Shown: positions 39,301-47,632, counted from the first letter of the stretch. The stretch: 52,051 nucleotides of DNA from Pseudoalteromonas sp. XI10 (GCF_001469895.1 NZ_LOPY01000012.1:1-52051), one strand, 5' to 3'. A program made the numbers and translations. The notes: generated by a model from the sequence alone, not told the origin.

Positions 39301-41600
39301 TCGATAGCAATTTGATTGATTTTAATAAGCGCGGGCAAGCTTGCCGAACTGCTGGCATCGAGTACTTGAGTAATGCGCTCTAAATCATTAATTTTGCTTG
39401 TTGATTGCGCTAGTTGGCTTTGTAAGTTATTTGGGTTTTCTGCATTAATTACATCAACAATATCGACTAGCTGATCAATCTTAAACGGTATGCTATTTGG
39501 GTTTTCTGCGTCGAGTACTTCGACTTTTTCTGTTAAGCCGGTGATCGCATCAATGTTCTTTGCAATCAATGACGGTAAGTTGTTTTCGGTTTCTGGGCGT
39601 AAACGGTCAACCTGCTGATTAATATCGCTGATCAGGTTTTGCGCTTCTTGGCTTAGCTGGCTAATTTCTAGATCTGCAATGTACTCAGCAAAGTCAGCCA
39701 CAGTGGTAGATGCAGACACAGCAACCCAAGGGCTCACACCTGCCACGTTTTTTGTACGTACTTTAAAGTTATATTCGGTATCAGGCTGCAGCCCTGTAAA
39801 CGTATAGTTATAACCCGAATGGGTGTTAACCTCGGTTCGTGGGTTGTCGTTGGTACCTAAAAATTGCCACTCGAACGTTGTGCCTAACCCCGCACCCAGC
39901 ACACGCGCACTTAGCACCAATGTGTTATAGGTTGCAGAGTCAATGCTTACAATAGGTTCGCCAGGTGTAAGCACATCAAACGACAATGTGACAAATTCGC
40001 TGTGGTACCCCATATTCGAGCGAGCACGAATATCAATTTCAAAACTGCCCGCGTCTAAGTCGGTAATGATATACTCTGGCTGTGGCGTAACGGTGCGCTT
40101 AATAAGCGTATTGTTACGGTAAATTTGCACATCAAAGTACGTATAAGCAGACACCCAACTAATTTTCACATGGCCATCATCAAGGGCCGTGGCTGTTAAC
40201 TCTGTTGGCGCTGCGACTTGGCGCGGGTTTGGTAGGTTTGAATCGGGGATTGGTGGGCGAACAACGCCACTTAACCAATTGTAAATGTACGGCTGGTGCT
40301 CTTTAAATGTGAGCTTATAATCGCCGTTATCTTGCAAGTTACTTTTGATTAATCGAAATGGCTTTTCATCCCACCCCAACTTTTTAACGGTGATCGGTAC
40401 GATATCACCCACGGTGTACTGCAATGCAATAGGGCTTGCGGTTACAGTAAAGTTTAGTGATTCGCGACTAAGCATCGCAATCACACGGGCCATTTGGCGG
40501 GCTTCGTAGTAATTAGTACAGGCCGATACTTTAAAACGGTGTTCTAGCAATACGCCGTTATCTGCAGCAAGCCATTGCTGCTCTAGTTCGCTACCTTTTT
40601 CTGGGTAGATAGCATCTTGTTCAGAGTAAAGCGCTTCTTTATCGATGTATTCAACAATAACGCGGTTATAACGTTTGTTTTTGCCACCGCTGCTGTACTG
40701 GATCTTTGATTTAAAATCGCGTTCGCTCAGCCCTTCTGGTGTAACTGGCTCATCTTGCTCAATGATTAAGTGCAGTTGGCCATTGATGATAGGAATAATG
40801 CCACGCATGCTTTTACCAAGCAGCTCGACGTTATCGAGAATACTTTGCGCGGTGTCTATCACCTGGTTACAAGTAAACAGCTTTTGTGTTTCGCTAGCAC
40901 CTTGATATTGAGGCACTAAAGTGTCGCACACTGTCGCAGCATCTTTAAACGACTGCAGGTAAATTTCACTGGCTGCTAATTCTTTACCGTAAATTTTGGC
41001 GGTTAAGTAATCATGCAAAATATACGCTGGGTTTTCGCTGTATTCGACAGCCCCTGTGTGTAGGTTTTTTACTTTTTTACCACGAATAATGGCCGTAAGA
41101 TCAGGCACGCCAGTAAACGGCGCGTCGTCTGCAATGCTCCATTCAAGACGAATATACGAACAGGCTAAACCTTGCAGCTTATGATTTTTACTTGCAGCAT
41201 CCCAACCGGCTTCTTTTAAATATGAGTATGTATAGTTACCCATGCCATTAGGGAAATGCACGGCATGAGCCCAGCGACCACCGTCTTTTGCGTCAAATTT
41301 GCTGTCGTTAATAGAGATTTTATTAAGCCAAAGATCTTCGACGCCATCGATGCCACCCTCACACCAGACAACGATAAGATGTAACAAGTCGTTTTTTACA
41401 TCATCGCCATCGTCTGGGTTCGTTGTGTTCATAAACACAATTGTGCCGCCAACTTCACGCGTGCCATATACAACAGGTATATGATTTTCTGAGCTGGCCT
41501 TGGTTACGTTTGTGCCTTGGCCGCTGCGATCTGGCTCTGGGTTTAACCAGTTTAAAATTAATTTAGTTGTGAAGTGTCTTAACTTTGAGAATAAGCTCAT
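33384..41600 (-). CDS. Giant tail-tip host-specificity protein (J-like)
   Basis: 2738 residues, more than twice lambda J. N-terminal and central tip domains occupy about 1-450 (VYGTREVGGTIVF, WLNKISINDSKF, LHLIIEQDEPV). FNIII-like modules follow at about 460-640 (VAAPTELTATALDDGHVKISW). A long coiled-coil/DUF1983-like stretch carries four copies of a GYC-x-A-x-G...C-x-x-x-G-H-x-W-x-x-GP module (about 1250-2010). Near the C-terminus there are a collagen-like run GEKGDKGDSVKGDAGARG and beta-rich tip domains. It forms the tail tip that contacts the host receptor. Two of the repeats are nearly identical DNA. Confidence 0.9.
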   Translation of the reverse strand: MSLFSKLRHFTTKLILNWLNPEPDRSGQGTNVTKASSENHIPVVYGTREVGGTIVFMNTTNPDDGDDVKNDLLHLIVVWCEGGIDGVEDLWLNKISINDSKFDAKDGGRWAHAVHFPNGMGNYTYSYLKEAGWDAASKNHKLQGLACSYIRLEWSIADDAPFTGVPDLTAIIRGKKVKNLHTGAVEYSENPAYILHDYLTAKIYGKELAASEIYLQSFKDAATVCDTLVPQYQGASETQKLFTCNQVIDTAQSILDNVELLGKSMRGIIPIINGQLHLIIEQDEPVTPEGLSERDFKSKIQYSSGGKNKRYNRVIVEYIDKEALYSEQDAIYPEKGSELEQQWLAADNGVLLEHRFKVSACTNYYEARQMARVIAMLSRESLNFTVTASPIALQYTVGDIVPITVKKLGWDEKPFRLIKSNLQDNGDYKLTFKEHQPYIYNWLSGVVRPPIPDSNLPNPRQVAAPTELTATALDDGHVKISWVSAYTYFDVQIYRNNTLIKRTVTPQPEYIITDLDAGSFEIDIRARSNMGYHSEFVTLSFDVLTPGEPIVSIDSATYNTLVLSARVLGAGLGTTFEWQFLGTNDNPRTEVNTHSGYNYTFTGLQPDTEYNFKVRTKNVAGVSPWVAVSASTTVADFAEYIADLEISQLSQEAQNLISDINQQVDRLRPETENNLPSLIAKNIDAITGLTEKVEVLDAENPNSIPFKIDQLVDIVDVINAENPNNLQSQLAQSTSKINDLERITQVLDASSSASLPALIKINQIAIEKQRLEQQNLGLSVLNVTSSYTNWRNEYERRTLDNERLIDAAAYVDPDTGTIVNRAYAYTDESFNSAQLLIEGAESKITLNAKQIAQSQNRITQAEATLKLQAGQITQRATYAEVESQIAGSLAALQPAYSWQFNTNAEGFTGVDSHNAQGYIVASSQVATPAISYDATENPMFRIRVRKHVGATWRGDIKFNGGTTALHLPEPASDEWETLNIDATGTAGYAGTITSLEFDLGSCDIDFIEVGKRGANDLALADITARTTTLENDINARTGIMAQYATTAWVNALGFQTQSNVQALIDSFNTQYSISAVLQEFADNNTILKANAAQTWIDGANATIREQVNSILNTENGVNDRIATAERSLDAIKGEISQSVSQISGLELNVKEQGLADIIHAYNQLQQDNDLAEQGYSLSVATEKLTAVTNDVESLATQQLELAGAFAQNQAYLTSLNQAFANERTARSSSERELRAEITREGQRSVAQANERLAATVGYCIDADGNLVDEADAMACIAAGHEWIDGPLVELINEYTATYVNKQGFQTASNVEQYINTLNAEFGVTATIQQINDEGVITAAKEAQQWINAADGTITDLITQYVNKPDGINTSISFAYDLIQANADEISATANAQQQLSARFNQAESDINTFNEALTNEQQARATMGSQLRVEFQSQDLAMLATANEFTRAVTGYCIDAEGNRVDEDDAIACEAAGHTWVDGPAVQRAVEISAAWVTLQGYQTQSNVQQSINSWDASYGVTATIQQINDDDVITAAKEARSWINAAEGTIEDVITQYVNKPDGINTSLSFAYDLIQANADELSAAATARQQLSTRLEGAEADIITTNEALTTEQQARATMGSQLRVEFQSQDLAMLATANEFTRAVTGYCIDAEGNRVDEDDAIACEAAGHEWIDGPAVQRAVEISAAWVTLQGFQTQSNVQQQLDTFNSTYQVSATLEQFAGNNTLQKANNAQLFIDGAEEYIAQRITAYNAQEGSVNAKFSDVQQRLDAAEGSLSTSIVQIQGLSQAQQASDLNAVIAAYNALISENELAELDVKAALANEKLQAQTNEVESLAQQQIELATLFNDSKAIITSLNQAVSSQYQSSVIRDQRYQATFENVSARFSDVTTAIATIDEANTLRDQEFESFVADTIAQFDEVAETFASQDQAFSTLQQTLTAKINEDTEAAKNEAVSTAQQYTRTAVGYCVNAQGQITSESDAVQCVTDGGTWLAGPLAEYIENLQISDGESTASIKQIRQVFTKENGQLVARGGWTLDNNGRIVSIAGYNDGETGHIDIGADLLRFGVVVDGTFVPTSYIDNADPANPVQVIRGRLVLGDGHTVNSLEDIKAQDGLGAFNLTYDSGEWTLENGRITRTNAGTAWDSGFSTVEQYTNVVMSAKVASNQVIMLGLSANASAGDYTKMDYALYASNGTLHAYVGGTKVANAIGSHDGGAVLSVELSNGVVSFLKNGQTLFTATNTTNLALRGDVAIYQQNGYIDNFSFAPKGAVGQDGKTPTVTQNPDGSYTISNGTDSVTIRDGENAPIPTVTNNGNGTYTVTDGNGNSVVVSDGEDGYTPVKGTDYFDGNDGSFVSYVFKAATSKPSTPSGGSFNGTTETFPSGWNDTPVYVNGQITWVSKTRYRIVNNTWTKTGWSSPVEYIIRGEKGDKGDSVKGDAGARGAGRYTVANSNGVWYDSTAWYAVPSGGPVLNDIVTIYKSSNPEVQTTKRYNGSSWVSYTLYVHGDAFIKGTADGDIFRAGTRIESPRIDLIGGAFMKIELASGFGPDNLWYWYGPKIMSGGLPNLDALTKANGIEWKDTAGNAYFGGAITSGVLSTALTTSDLSSSANVTIGPFGSNGGVIDIVCSLMASSRGAGRSDTAAPTPSEPTYTIVLYEYVSGGWVTRKTQHFTGESSMRNTYEAEDGKYHWVGTQSCSGSFTYTDNKQNTTNRTYKLAITSRSNLATTGSYSATQKLTLVSQEG
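36531..37370. repeat. 582-bp tandem duplication inside the J-like gene
   Basis: The segment from 36531 to about 36780 recurs at 37113 to about 37362 with few changes. The period is 582 bp (194 codons), in frame. More diverged copies of the encoded module lie near 35590-35750 and 37690-37850. Confidence 0.85.
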
Positions 41601-42211
41601 TTTTGTTCCTGCTGCTCAGTCGCACCACGATTACCGCGCCCCGCCGAAGAAATGGCAGGGCTTTTACCTTCGCGACCCCAAGGAATATCGCTAATAACGC
41701 TGCCCGAAAACTCCATACCCATGTCGTTTGGGTAAAAAAGCTGTTGGGATTTATGAGTGGCTTTGCGGCCTCTAGCCGCTTCGAAGTCAGCCCAGATAGA
41801 GGCTGATTTTAGGGTGATATTGGCTGTTTTTTCTGATTCTTCGCCGCCCTTTTCAGCAATAAGCCCTTTGTAAATAACTTGCGTAAAGGCAATTTTTCCA
41901 TCGCTGTTTAGCCATGCTTTTTCAACTGTAACGGGGGTGTTTAGCCAATTTTCAGAAAAAAAAAGCGCCGAAATGGCGCTATCAATTGCTTTTAAGGTGA
42001 TGGGTACCTCACCCACCTTGGGGCTCCCCTGCTGCTCGGTTCGTATGCCCTCATCAGACCAATAGCCCTTTACGAATGTGGCACCGTTGTGCTTTAAGCT
42101 GGCACCGCTGTTTGTTGCTCTAAACGGGGTGGAAAAATGCACCGTAAGTAACAAAGCAGTGGTGTGTGGGCCTTTTAATAATTGTTTAAGTTCGGGATTT
42201 AAACTAATCAT
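41597..42211 (-). CDS. DUF2163-like tail-tip assembly protein
   Basis: 204 residues from the ATG at 42211, with GAGGAA eight bases before it. Contains GLIAEKGGEESEKTANITLKSASIWADFEAARGRKATHKSQQLFYPNDMGMEF, like the end of DUF2163/gpL-type tail-tip proteins with the ...R...hqxxfPxDxGmxF motif. The stop overlaps the J start (ATGA). Confidence 0.72.
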   Translation of the reverse strand: MISLNPELKQLLKGPHTTALLLTVHFSTPFRATNSGASLKHNGATFVKGYWSDEGIRTEQQGSPKVGEVPITLKAIDSAISALFFSENWLNTPVTVEKAWLNSDGKIAFTQVIYKGLIAEKGGEESEKTANITLKSASIWADFEAARGRKATHKSQQLFYPNDMGMEFSGSVISDIPWGREGKSPAISSAGRGNRGATEQQEQK

Positions 42212-42818
42212 TAATGTATTCCTCAAACTCTACTTTAATTGCCACCTCGCGATCGGTGTCTGCACGGTGCTGTATGTCTTGATCATCGCTTTTAAGTTCA
42301 AGACTAAAATGCACATTGCTGCCCGATTTCATGGGTGTACCCGCTGGCACAGCAACACGTAAATTAGGCGTAAAACTTACCGTACCTTGCCCTACACCAT
42401 TGGTGTTAAGCACTGCTGTTACCATGTAAGCTTTGGTGTGATTATCAAACTGAATGTAATCACCCGCTTTCAATGCACCAAGCACGTTGTTATTCATGGC
42501 ATATAGCGCGGTGGTTGTATCGCCTTGTTCAGCACTGGTACGAACGAGCGCATTATCAGCACCGGCCCCCAACTGAGGGAGCGGGTTTTTCATTGTGCAC
42601 ACACCAAAGCGACCACCCATCGAGCAAATAAATGCATAAAGCGCCATGGCTCTTTCGTAATTAAGTTTTGGGGTGGTCATATCAAAGCCCCATCGATGAC
42701 GATAAGCAATACGGTTTTTATTGCTAATACCGCCCAGTGTTGGGTCTGTTTGAGTGCTGTCTAAGCTGCGAATACGCAATTTTTGCGGCAATATAAATTG
42801 CTCTGGGAACGTTGCCAT
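42204..42818 (-). CDS. Minor tail protein
   Basis: 204 residues. Opening FPEQFILPQKLRIRSLDSTQTDPTLGGISNKNRIAYRHRW, then a beta-rich domain (FTPNLRVAVPAGTPM). In this slot between tape measure and DUF2163 protein it is probably the distal-tail or M-like ring protein. The family is not certain. Confidence 0.65.
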   Translation of the reverse strand: MATFPEQFILPQKLRIRSLDSTQTDPTLGGISNKNRIAYRHRWGFDMTTPKLNYERAMALYAFICSMGGRFGVCTMKNPLPQLGAGADNALVRTSAEQGDTTTALYAMNNNVLGALKAGDYIQFDNHTKAYMVTAVLNTNGVGQGTVSFTPNLRVAVPAGTPMKSGSNVHFSLELKSDDQDIQHRADTDREVAIKVEFEEYIND

Positions 42819-42836
42819 TGAACAGCCTTATTTTTA

Positions 42837-45092
42837 TTAATGTGGAATATCGATAACGTCTTGCAGCTTTTGAGCGATGCGGTTTATGTTGTTGTCAAAC
42901 CACTCTGTCATTGCGTCATTGGTGTTGTTTTCAATGTAAAATTTAGGGGAAATATGCACCTCGCGGGCACCAACGCCCTGATCATCATCGCCACTTCGGT
43001 TTGCAATGATCTCGTACATTCTGTCGAGTTTATCAACGCTTTCGTTTGTATAGACACGTTCGCCCTTGTCGAGTAACCACGTACCCTCGGTTGGTACCGC
43101 ATCAATACCGCTGTGCGCCATACCAACCATGCCCGCAGAGATACCACCCACTGCCATGGCCATTGGTTGCGATACAGCAAGCGCAGCGGCCATTGCGCCA
43201 GGTGCTAAAATTGGGCCCACAATTGGAATAGCTGCAGTTGATGCAAAGGCATTTAGACCTGCCGTTAATGCCATTGCTTGTGCGCTGGTTGTCATTGTGG
43301 TGGCAGCACTGGTCGCAGTCGCTTTATTTAATAGCTTTTCTGTGGCCCATAGCGCTAAACGCTTTGCACCCATTTCAGCTAATGCGGCGATAGTAGAGCG
43401 CAGCACGCCGCGCATTACATCGCGCATTGAGTCAGCAAAGCTTTGCTGTGTCATAACAGCATTGGCAACTGACTCACCGACACCTTGTGTGAAGCGATCA
43501 AACGTATTGCCCCACATCGTATCGAAGTTTTCAGTTGTCAACTGCACTTGTTCTTGCAGCTGTGCTAAAAACCCTTGGTGTTGTTCTAGCTGCTCAGCCT
43601 GATAAAGCTCTGTTGCTTGCTTTGATAGCAAACGGTATTCATCATCTGTTAGTTTGCGGGCTGCATTGGCTTCTGCGTATTCATTTAATTGCACCTGCAG
43701 TTGGGCTTTTTCTTCTGTCCAATCGTTTTCGCGCATTAACTGACGAACAGCGTAATATTCTTGTGCTTGAGCAATTTGTGCTGCGTATGGGTTCGTTTGC
43801 TCTTTAGTTGGGGTATCATCCCCACCGCCTGTATTGCCACTGTTATAATTAAGACCACCTACATAGGTTTGAGCCAGTGAATCAAAGCGGGCTTTAACTT
43901 CTGCATACCATGCATCGATATTTTGCGCGGGGATAGGCTCTAGCATTAGCTCATGCAGTTTGGCCGTTGCTTCGCGGGCTTCAATATACGCTTGATTTGT
44001 TTGCGCTTCATCAAACAGCGTAATAGGTTCAAATGTGGTTAGCTCTCGCAGATCAGCCGCAAGTGTTGCCGCATCATCATTTAAGTAACCGGCTAAATCG
44101 AGGGCTTTTTGTAGCGGTAGAATAACTGTTTTTACCACCCCTTCGGCAAACGCCGTGTAAGCTTTACTCATGAGGTTTAACCCCTCAATAGTAAGTAGCT
44201 TTAAGCCCTGAAAACTGACTTTTAAACCTTGCCAAATAACTTGTATGCCACGCCAGGCATTACCAACGAACCCAGCACCTTTTACCAACACACCCACGGT
44301 GTCAGCTGCGTAACTCCCCATGCCGCCAACTTGCTTGGCGTTTTCTAGGAATAATTCAGCTAGTGAGCCTATAACGGGCGCGGCTTCTGTTGCCAAGTGC
44401 TGGCTAAAGCTGCCCCAGACAGACTCAGCGCGGGCAATATTATCATTGGCCATTTCGATTTTATTGGCATCAATACGGTTTAGGCTTAAGCCAAGTTGTT
44501 GCGCCTCATTGCGCATGGCATTTAACCCTGCGCTGCCACCTTCAAGCAGCTTAAGCATGCCAATGCCTGAACGCCCAAATAACTCGTAAGCGATACGTGT
44601 TCGCTCTGATTGGCTTGATACCTCTGATAATGCATCGGCTAAAATACCTAGTTGCTGATCAGGTTTGAGTTTATTTAGCTCATTTACATCTATTTTTAGC
44701 GCGTCGAGGGTATCTTTTAATGGGCCTGTACCTTTAAAAGCGGCGTCTGCTACTCGCCGTGTAAGGTTTTCTACACTTTTATCGAGGTCTTTAACGCTTA
44801 ACCCAGACAAACCAGCTGCATGCCTTAATTCAGTCAAGGCGCTAGTTTGAATGCCGATACTGTCAGCATATTTTGCTGTTTGGTCGATCACAGTTGCTTG
44901 CTGTTTGTAGATAGCAAGCAAAGAGCCCACAACTAAACCCCCGGCAACAACGCCCGCTTTACCATATTTATTAATATTTTTGCGGGCGTTTTTTGAAAAC
45001 TCTTGAAGACGTTTACTAGTGCGGGTTAGCTCTTTTCGTAGGGCAACACTGTTGCCGCCGATCATGACGTTTAAACTGGCGAGTGTACTCAT
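42837..45092 (-). CDS. Tape measure protein
   Basis: 751 residues. N-terminal coiled coil (LRKELTRTSKRLQEFSKNARKN) with a hydrophobic segment, then the PhageMin_Tail-type region (ATVIDQTAKYADSIGIQTSALTELRHAAG, ELFGRSGIGMLKLLEGG). There is a hydrophobic Ala/Met/Gly-rich part around 620-680. It sets tail length and probably helps DNA ejection. It starts in the stop codon of the chaperone fusion frame (CAATGA). Confidence 0.92.
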   Translation of the reverse strand: MSTLASLNVMIGGNSVALRKELTRTSKRLQEFSKNARKNINKYGKAGVVAGGLVVGSLLAIYKQQATVIDQTAKYADSIGIQTSALTELRHAAGLSGLSVKDLDKSVENLTRRVADAAFKGTGPLKDTLDALKIDVNELNKLKPDQQLGILADALSEVSSQSERTRIAYELFGRSGIGMLKLLEGGSAGLNAMRNEAQQLGLSLNRIDANKIEMANDNIARAESVWGSFSQHLATEAAPVIGSLAELFLENAKQVGGMGSYAADTVGVLVKGAGFVGNAWRGIQVIWQGLKVSFQGLKLLTIEGLNLMSKAYTAFAEGVVKTVILPLQKALDLAGYLNDDAATLAADLRELTTFEPITLFDEAQTNQAYIEAREATAKLHELMLEPIPAQNIDAWYAEVKARFDSLAQTYVGGLNYNSGNTGGGDDTPTKEQTNPYAAQIAQAQEYYAVRQLMRENDWTEEKAQLQVQLNEYAEANAARKLTDDEYRLLSKQATELYQAEQLEQHQGFLAQLQEQVQLTTENFDTMWGNTFDRFTQGVGESVANAVMTQQSFADSMRDVMRGVLRSTIAALAEMGAKRLALWATEKLLNKATATSAATTMTTSAQAMALTAGLNAFASTAAIPIVGPILAPGAMAAALAVSQPMAMAVGGISAGMVGMAHSGIDAVPTEGTWLLDKGERVYTNESVDKLDRMYEIIANRSGDDDQGVGAREVHISPKFYIENNTNDAMTEWFDNNINRIAQKLQDVIDIPH

Positions 45093-45304
45093 TGACTTTG
45101 CGGCCCCATGAAATTAGCTAAGTAGGCGAGGGTTTCATCTTCTGATAGTTGTTTGCGTTTTGGTTTTTCTTTGTTTCTCAACAATTCAAAGGCATACAAT
45201 TCAGCAAGTTGCTTGTGGGTTATTTGGCGTTCAAGTTCAAACGGGGTGCGACTTATTTTTTCAGCGTAAGCAAATAAGAAGCACCGCCACCCGTCAGACT
45301 CTAG
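45089..45304 (-). CDS. Tail assembly chaperone T part (made by -1 frameshift)
   Basis: 71 codons in the -1 frame after the slippery site, beginning LESDGWRCFLFAYAEKI and ending NFMGPQSQ. There is no start codon of its own; it is joined to the 117-residue protein upstream to give a fusion of about 188 residues, equivalent to lambda gpGT. Its TGA overlaps the tape measure ATG. The T part recruits the tail tube protein while G coats the tape measure. It is too short to be noticed as an independent gene. Confidence 0.85.
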   Translation of the reverse strand, partial: LESDGWRCFLFAYAEKISRTPFELERQITHKQLAELYAFELLRNKEKPKRKQLSEDETLAYLANFMGPQSQ

Positions 45305-45654
45305 TTTTTTTTCAGTTCTTCAATATCATTTTCGGTGATACTGTTTAGCTTCATTGCGGCGGAAAACAGCTTGTTGATTGGCGCCGCTGGCATGCTTGTC
45401 AGTTGTTCCAGATCATCTAAATTGAATAACTTGTTACCCTCTTCATCTTCAACAGTCATGATGACCATTAATGATTTCGCTGATGTGTCATCTTTAAACT
45501 GGCCATTAGGGTCGTATGCTAAGCGCTCAAATTCTTCACCTTCTTTCACTGTTAACGCTTTTACATACACATCACCAAGACCAGCAAGTGTCACTTTTTC
45601 ACGGTGAAGAATGCCTAATTTTGCAAAGAAGTTTTTTTTATTAAGCTGCGTCAT
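45301..45654 (-). CDS. Tail assembly chaperone G part
   Basis: 117 residues. It lies between the tail tube and tape measure genes, the position of lambda G. Opening NKKNFFAKLGILHREKVTLAGLGDVYVKALTVKEGEEFERLAY fits tail assembly chaperones, and the ending IEELKKN is encoded over the slippery site. It binds the tape measure during tail assembly and is absent from the virion in relatives. Confidence 0.85.
   Translation of the reverse strand: MTQLNKKNFFAKLGILHREKVTLAGLGDVYVKALTVKEGEEFERLAYDPNGQFKDDTSAKSLMVIMTVEDEEGNKLFNLDDLEQLTSMPAAPINKLFSAAMKLNSITENDIEELKKN
45304..45310 (-). promoter_or_regulatory. -1 ribosomal frameshift heptamer A_AAA_AAC
   Basis: On the minus strand the zero frame reads CTG AAA AAA AAC TAG. 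The heptamer A_AAA_AAC is a canonical slippery site and the zero-frame stop follows at once. The -1 frame is open for 71 codons. Confidence 0.88.
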
Positions 45655-46075
45655 TTGTTATTTTCCCCCAAAAGTTAACGCCAATTTTACCTATCATGCG
45701 TAGGCTCTTTTCTTCGTCGATCTCACCAACGCCCCAGTCAGCAAACACTGCTTTAAAAGGAATGTGTTTGCCTGATTTGCCTATTTTCACTTGTAGCTCG
45801 CGCTCTTGATTATCATCAGCCGCTTTCGCACATTCGGCGTGACCAGGATCAGTGCCAGTATCATCTAGACGACATACAATTGAGCGTTCGCCACCATCTT
45901 TTTTACTGCTTGCGCCATATACCTGACCTTCGTCTGATAAAGTGGTGTCATTTTTTAACGTGCCATCAGCACTTAGCTTGCCGCCTAAACCGTCGAAGCC
46001 GATAACTTCAACAAAGTCAGTGCCGCCGAGTGGCTTGATCATTAATTTTGAGCCGTCAGGAAAAATCGGGTTCAT
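45641..46075 (-). CDS. Major tail (tube) protein
   Basis: 144 residues, in the standard place before the chaperone pair. IFPDGSKLMIKPLGGTDFVEVIGFDGLGG and a long beta-rich middle (ERELQVKIGKSGKHIPFKAVFADWGV) fit a tail tube subunit that forms hexameric rings. Overlaps neighbours on both sides by a few bases. Confidence 0.8.
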   Translation of the reverse strand: MNPIFPDGSKLMIKPLGGTDFVEVIGFDGLGGKLSADGTLKNDTTLSDEGQVYGASSKKDGGERSIVCRLDDTGTDPGHAECAKAADDNQERELQVKIGKSGKHIPFKAVFADWGVGEIDEEKSLRMIGKIGVNFWGKITNDAA

Positions 46076-46440
46076 GGTTGTTCTCCGTAGTGAAAATTAA
46101 AATCGATTATCTTGCGGTGAACATCAGGATCGCCACTGTAATCGGGTATGGTTTCTTTTTCTGATATTGAATTAATCGTTACGCCATCAAATGAACCTTG
46201 AATATTTCGTAAAAAATAGCGAAGTTCTTTGCTGAGTGAACTTACTTGCAATGGGTCACTTGATACTGAGCTAATTTGAACGCGAGCAACGCGCTGGCCA
46301 TAGTCGCTTAATACGTCGTTTCGCCTATCGGTTACAATTTTCCAGCATAAGGCTGCATCTTTGTTCATTTCAGATATTTTGATGTGATAAACATTATCTA
46401 AAACAAGGCTTAAAATGCTGGGTATGGCCAGTTCTATCAT
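46072..46440 (-). CDS. Tail completion protein (DUF3168/gpU-like)
   Basis: 122 residues. Order and pattern (IPSILSLVLDNVYHIKISEMN...QRVARVQISSVSSD...LRYFLRNIQG...VHRKIIDFNFHY) fit the small tail terminator family with the typical C-terminal strand. It caps the tail tube and joins the head. The stop overlaps the tube gene start. Confidence 0.75.
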   Translation of the reverse strand: MIELAIPSILSLVLDNVYHIKISEMNKDAALCWKIVTDRRNDVLSDYGQRVARVQISSVSSDPLQVSSLSKELRYFLRNIQGSFDGVTINSISEKETIPDYSGDPDVHRKIIDFNFHYGEQP

Positions 46441-46946
46441 GTCGATTGCCTTTTTAATGCTCGCTCAATGCCTTTTGCTAGCTCTACTTTCACTATGCTA
46501 ACAACGCGAAATTCATTATTAATTAGGGCGGGGCGCACAAATGGCACGCCGACAATGCCCGGGTGCATCAAGTTATTTAATCCGTCTGGGTTTAAAATGT
46601 GCGGTTGCACACCAGTTTCTAACCAATAGGCGATAATAGGCGAAGGAATTAACGAACCAGCCGCAGCTTGAGCTTTTTTGTTGTGGTAAATCCCGACATA
46701 AGCAGCTGCGTCGAATATGCTGTGATCACCCTTTTTATTGATGGCTGTTTTAATTTTTGTTGACTCAGCCATTTGGCCTGTTTCTTTGCCAAACTTAGTG
46801 TTGGCATCACGGGTCATATCTTCATGAACAGGCTTAGCGGCTTTTCTTAATGCAGAGCGAAGTACTTTACCTTTTGTTTGGCCCTCTACTTTCTTAAGTG
46901 CTTTTTCAAGCTCTTTTAAACCGAGTACATCGCTTGTTATTTTCAT
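46437..46946 (-). CDS. HK97 gp10-like head-tail connector protein
   Basis: 169 residues. LGLKELEKALKKVEGQTKGKVLRSALRKAAKPVHEDM is a typical HK97-gp10 opening, and the C-terminal PFVRPALINNEFRVVSIVKVELAKGIERAL is typical of its end. It completes the head-tail or tail-proximal assembly. Overlaps both neighbours by 4 bp. Confidence 0.85.
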   Translation of the reverse strand: MKITSDVLGLKELEKALKKVEGQTKGKVLRSALRKAAKPVHEDMTRDANTKFGKETGQMAESTKIKTAINKKGDHSIFDAAAYVGIYHNKKAQAAAGSLIPSPIIAYWLETGVQPHILNPDGLNNLMHPGIVGVPFVRPALINNEFRVVSIVKVELAKGIERALKRQST

Positions 46947-47272
46947 GATTGAGCCAACTCTAAATCAAAAATAATGGTGTGATTTTCAAAGCCCACGTTA
47001 GTCGTGTCTTTCACTTCGTATTGTTGGCCGTTTAGCTCGACAACGTTAACGTTCATGAATGCTGCGCGATAATCGATAGCAAAACTGACTTGCGCCGTGC
47101 TTACTTCTTGCGTTTGGTGGTTAACAATACCGCCGCGCTGCTTTCTGTAACTGCCTTTTACACGACCAACTTTTGTTTTTTGTTCTTGTTTTCCAAGTGG
47201 GCCTTTAACTAATTGAGTAGAAAACAGAATTGCCCACGTACGTTTTTCGCTGGCAGTGAGTCGTTTTTTCAT
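46943..47272 (-). CDS. Head-tail adaptor / head closure protein
   Basis: 109 residues, small beta-barrel type: RTWAILFSTQLVK, REKxxx-like QTQEVSTAQVSFAIDYRAAFMNVNVVELNGQQYEVKDTTNVG. This Y-R-x-x-h...NGxxYxI pattern is that of the SPP1 gp16/HK97 gp7-type head closure family. It seals the connector after packaging. Confidence 0.8.
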   Translation of the reverse strand: MKKRLTASEKRTWAILFSTQLVKGPLGKQEQKTKVGRVKGSYRKQRGGIVNHQTQEVSTAQVSFAIDYRAAFMNVNVVELNGQQYEVKDTTNVGFENHTIIFDLELAQS

Positions 47273-47274
47273 GG

Positions 47275-47619
47275 CTAACCTATCAATACACGTTTAAATT
47301 GCTTAATTGCCGTGGTGTAAGCGGGGTTTTTTGCCATGCTAGTGACAATTTCAACCTCGCGATTGCTGTCTAAGCTGCTGATTTGCAGTAAGCATGCTGT
47401 TTCTAGGTTAGCAAGCTGATAGATTTCTAATTCATCAAGGATGATTGGCGCCTCTGTACCTTCGGGAACATCAGCTGCAGTTTGATAAATTAATCGACCA
47501 ATATCGCTACACACTAAACCAATTGCTTGGTTGATAAGGCGGGTTATGCGGGCATCTTCAAAATCATCAACTTGATCGATACCTAGTTGGTCTTTAGCGC
47601 GGGCAAGGTCAATTAACAT
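47275..47619 (-). CDS. Head-tail connector (gp6-like adaptor)
   Basis: 114 residues. DLARAKDQLGIDQVDDFEDARITRLINQAIGLV is the opening of the gp6/gp15-like connector family that docks on the portal after packaging; the rest is helical. First gene after an internal terminator at 47633-47668. Confidence 0.85.
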   Translation of the reverse strand: MLIDLARAKDQLGIDQVDDFEDARITRLINQAIGLVCSDIGRLIYQTAADVPEGTEAPIILDELEIYQLANLETACLLQISSLDSNREVEIVTSMAKNPAYTTAIKQFKRVLIG

Positions 47620-47632
47620 AGGATTCTCATAT

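Noticed and set aside
43066..43602. 178-codon plus-strand ORF inside the tape measure gene
   Set aside because: Opposite-strand shadow of an Ala-rich gene; no ribosome site and no recognisable domain.
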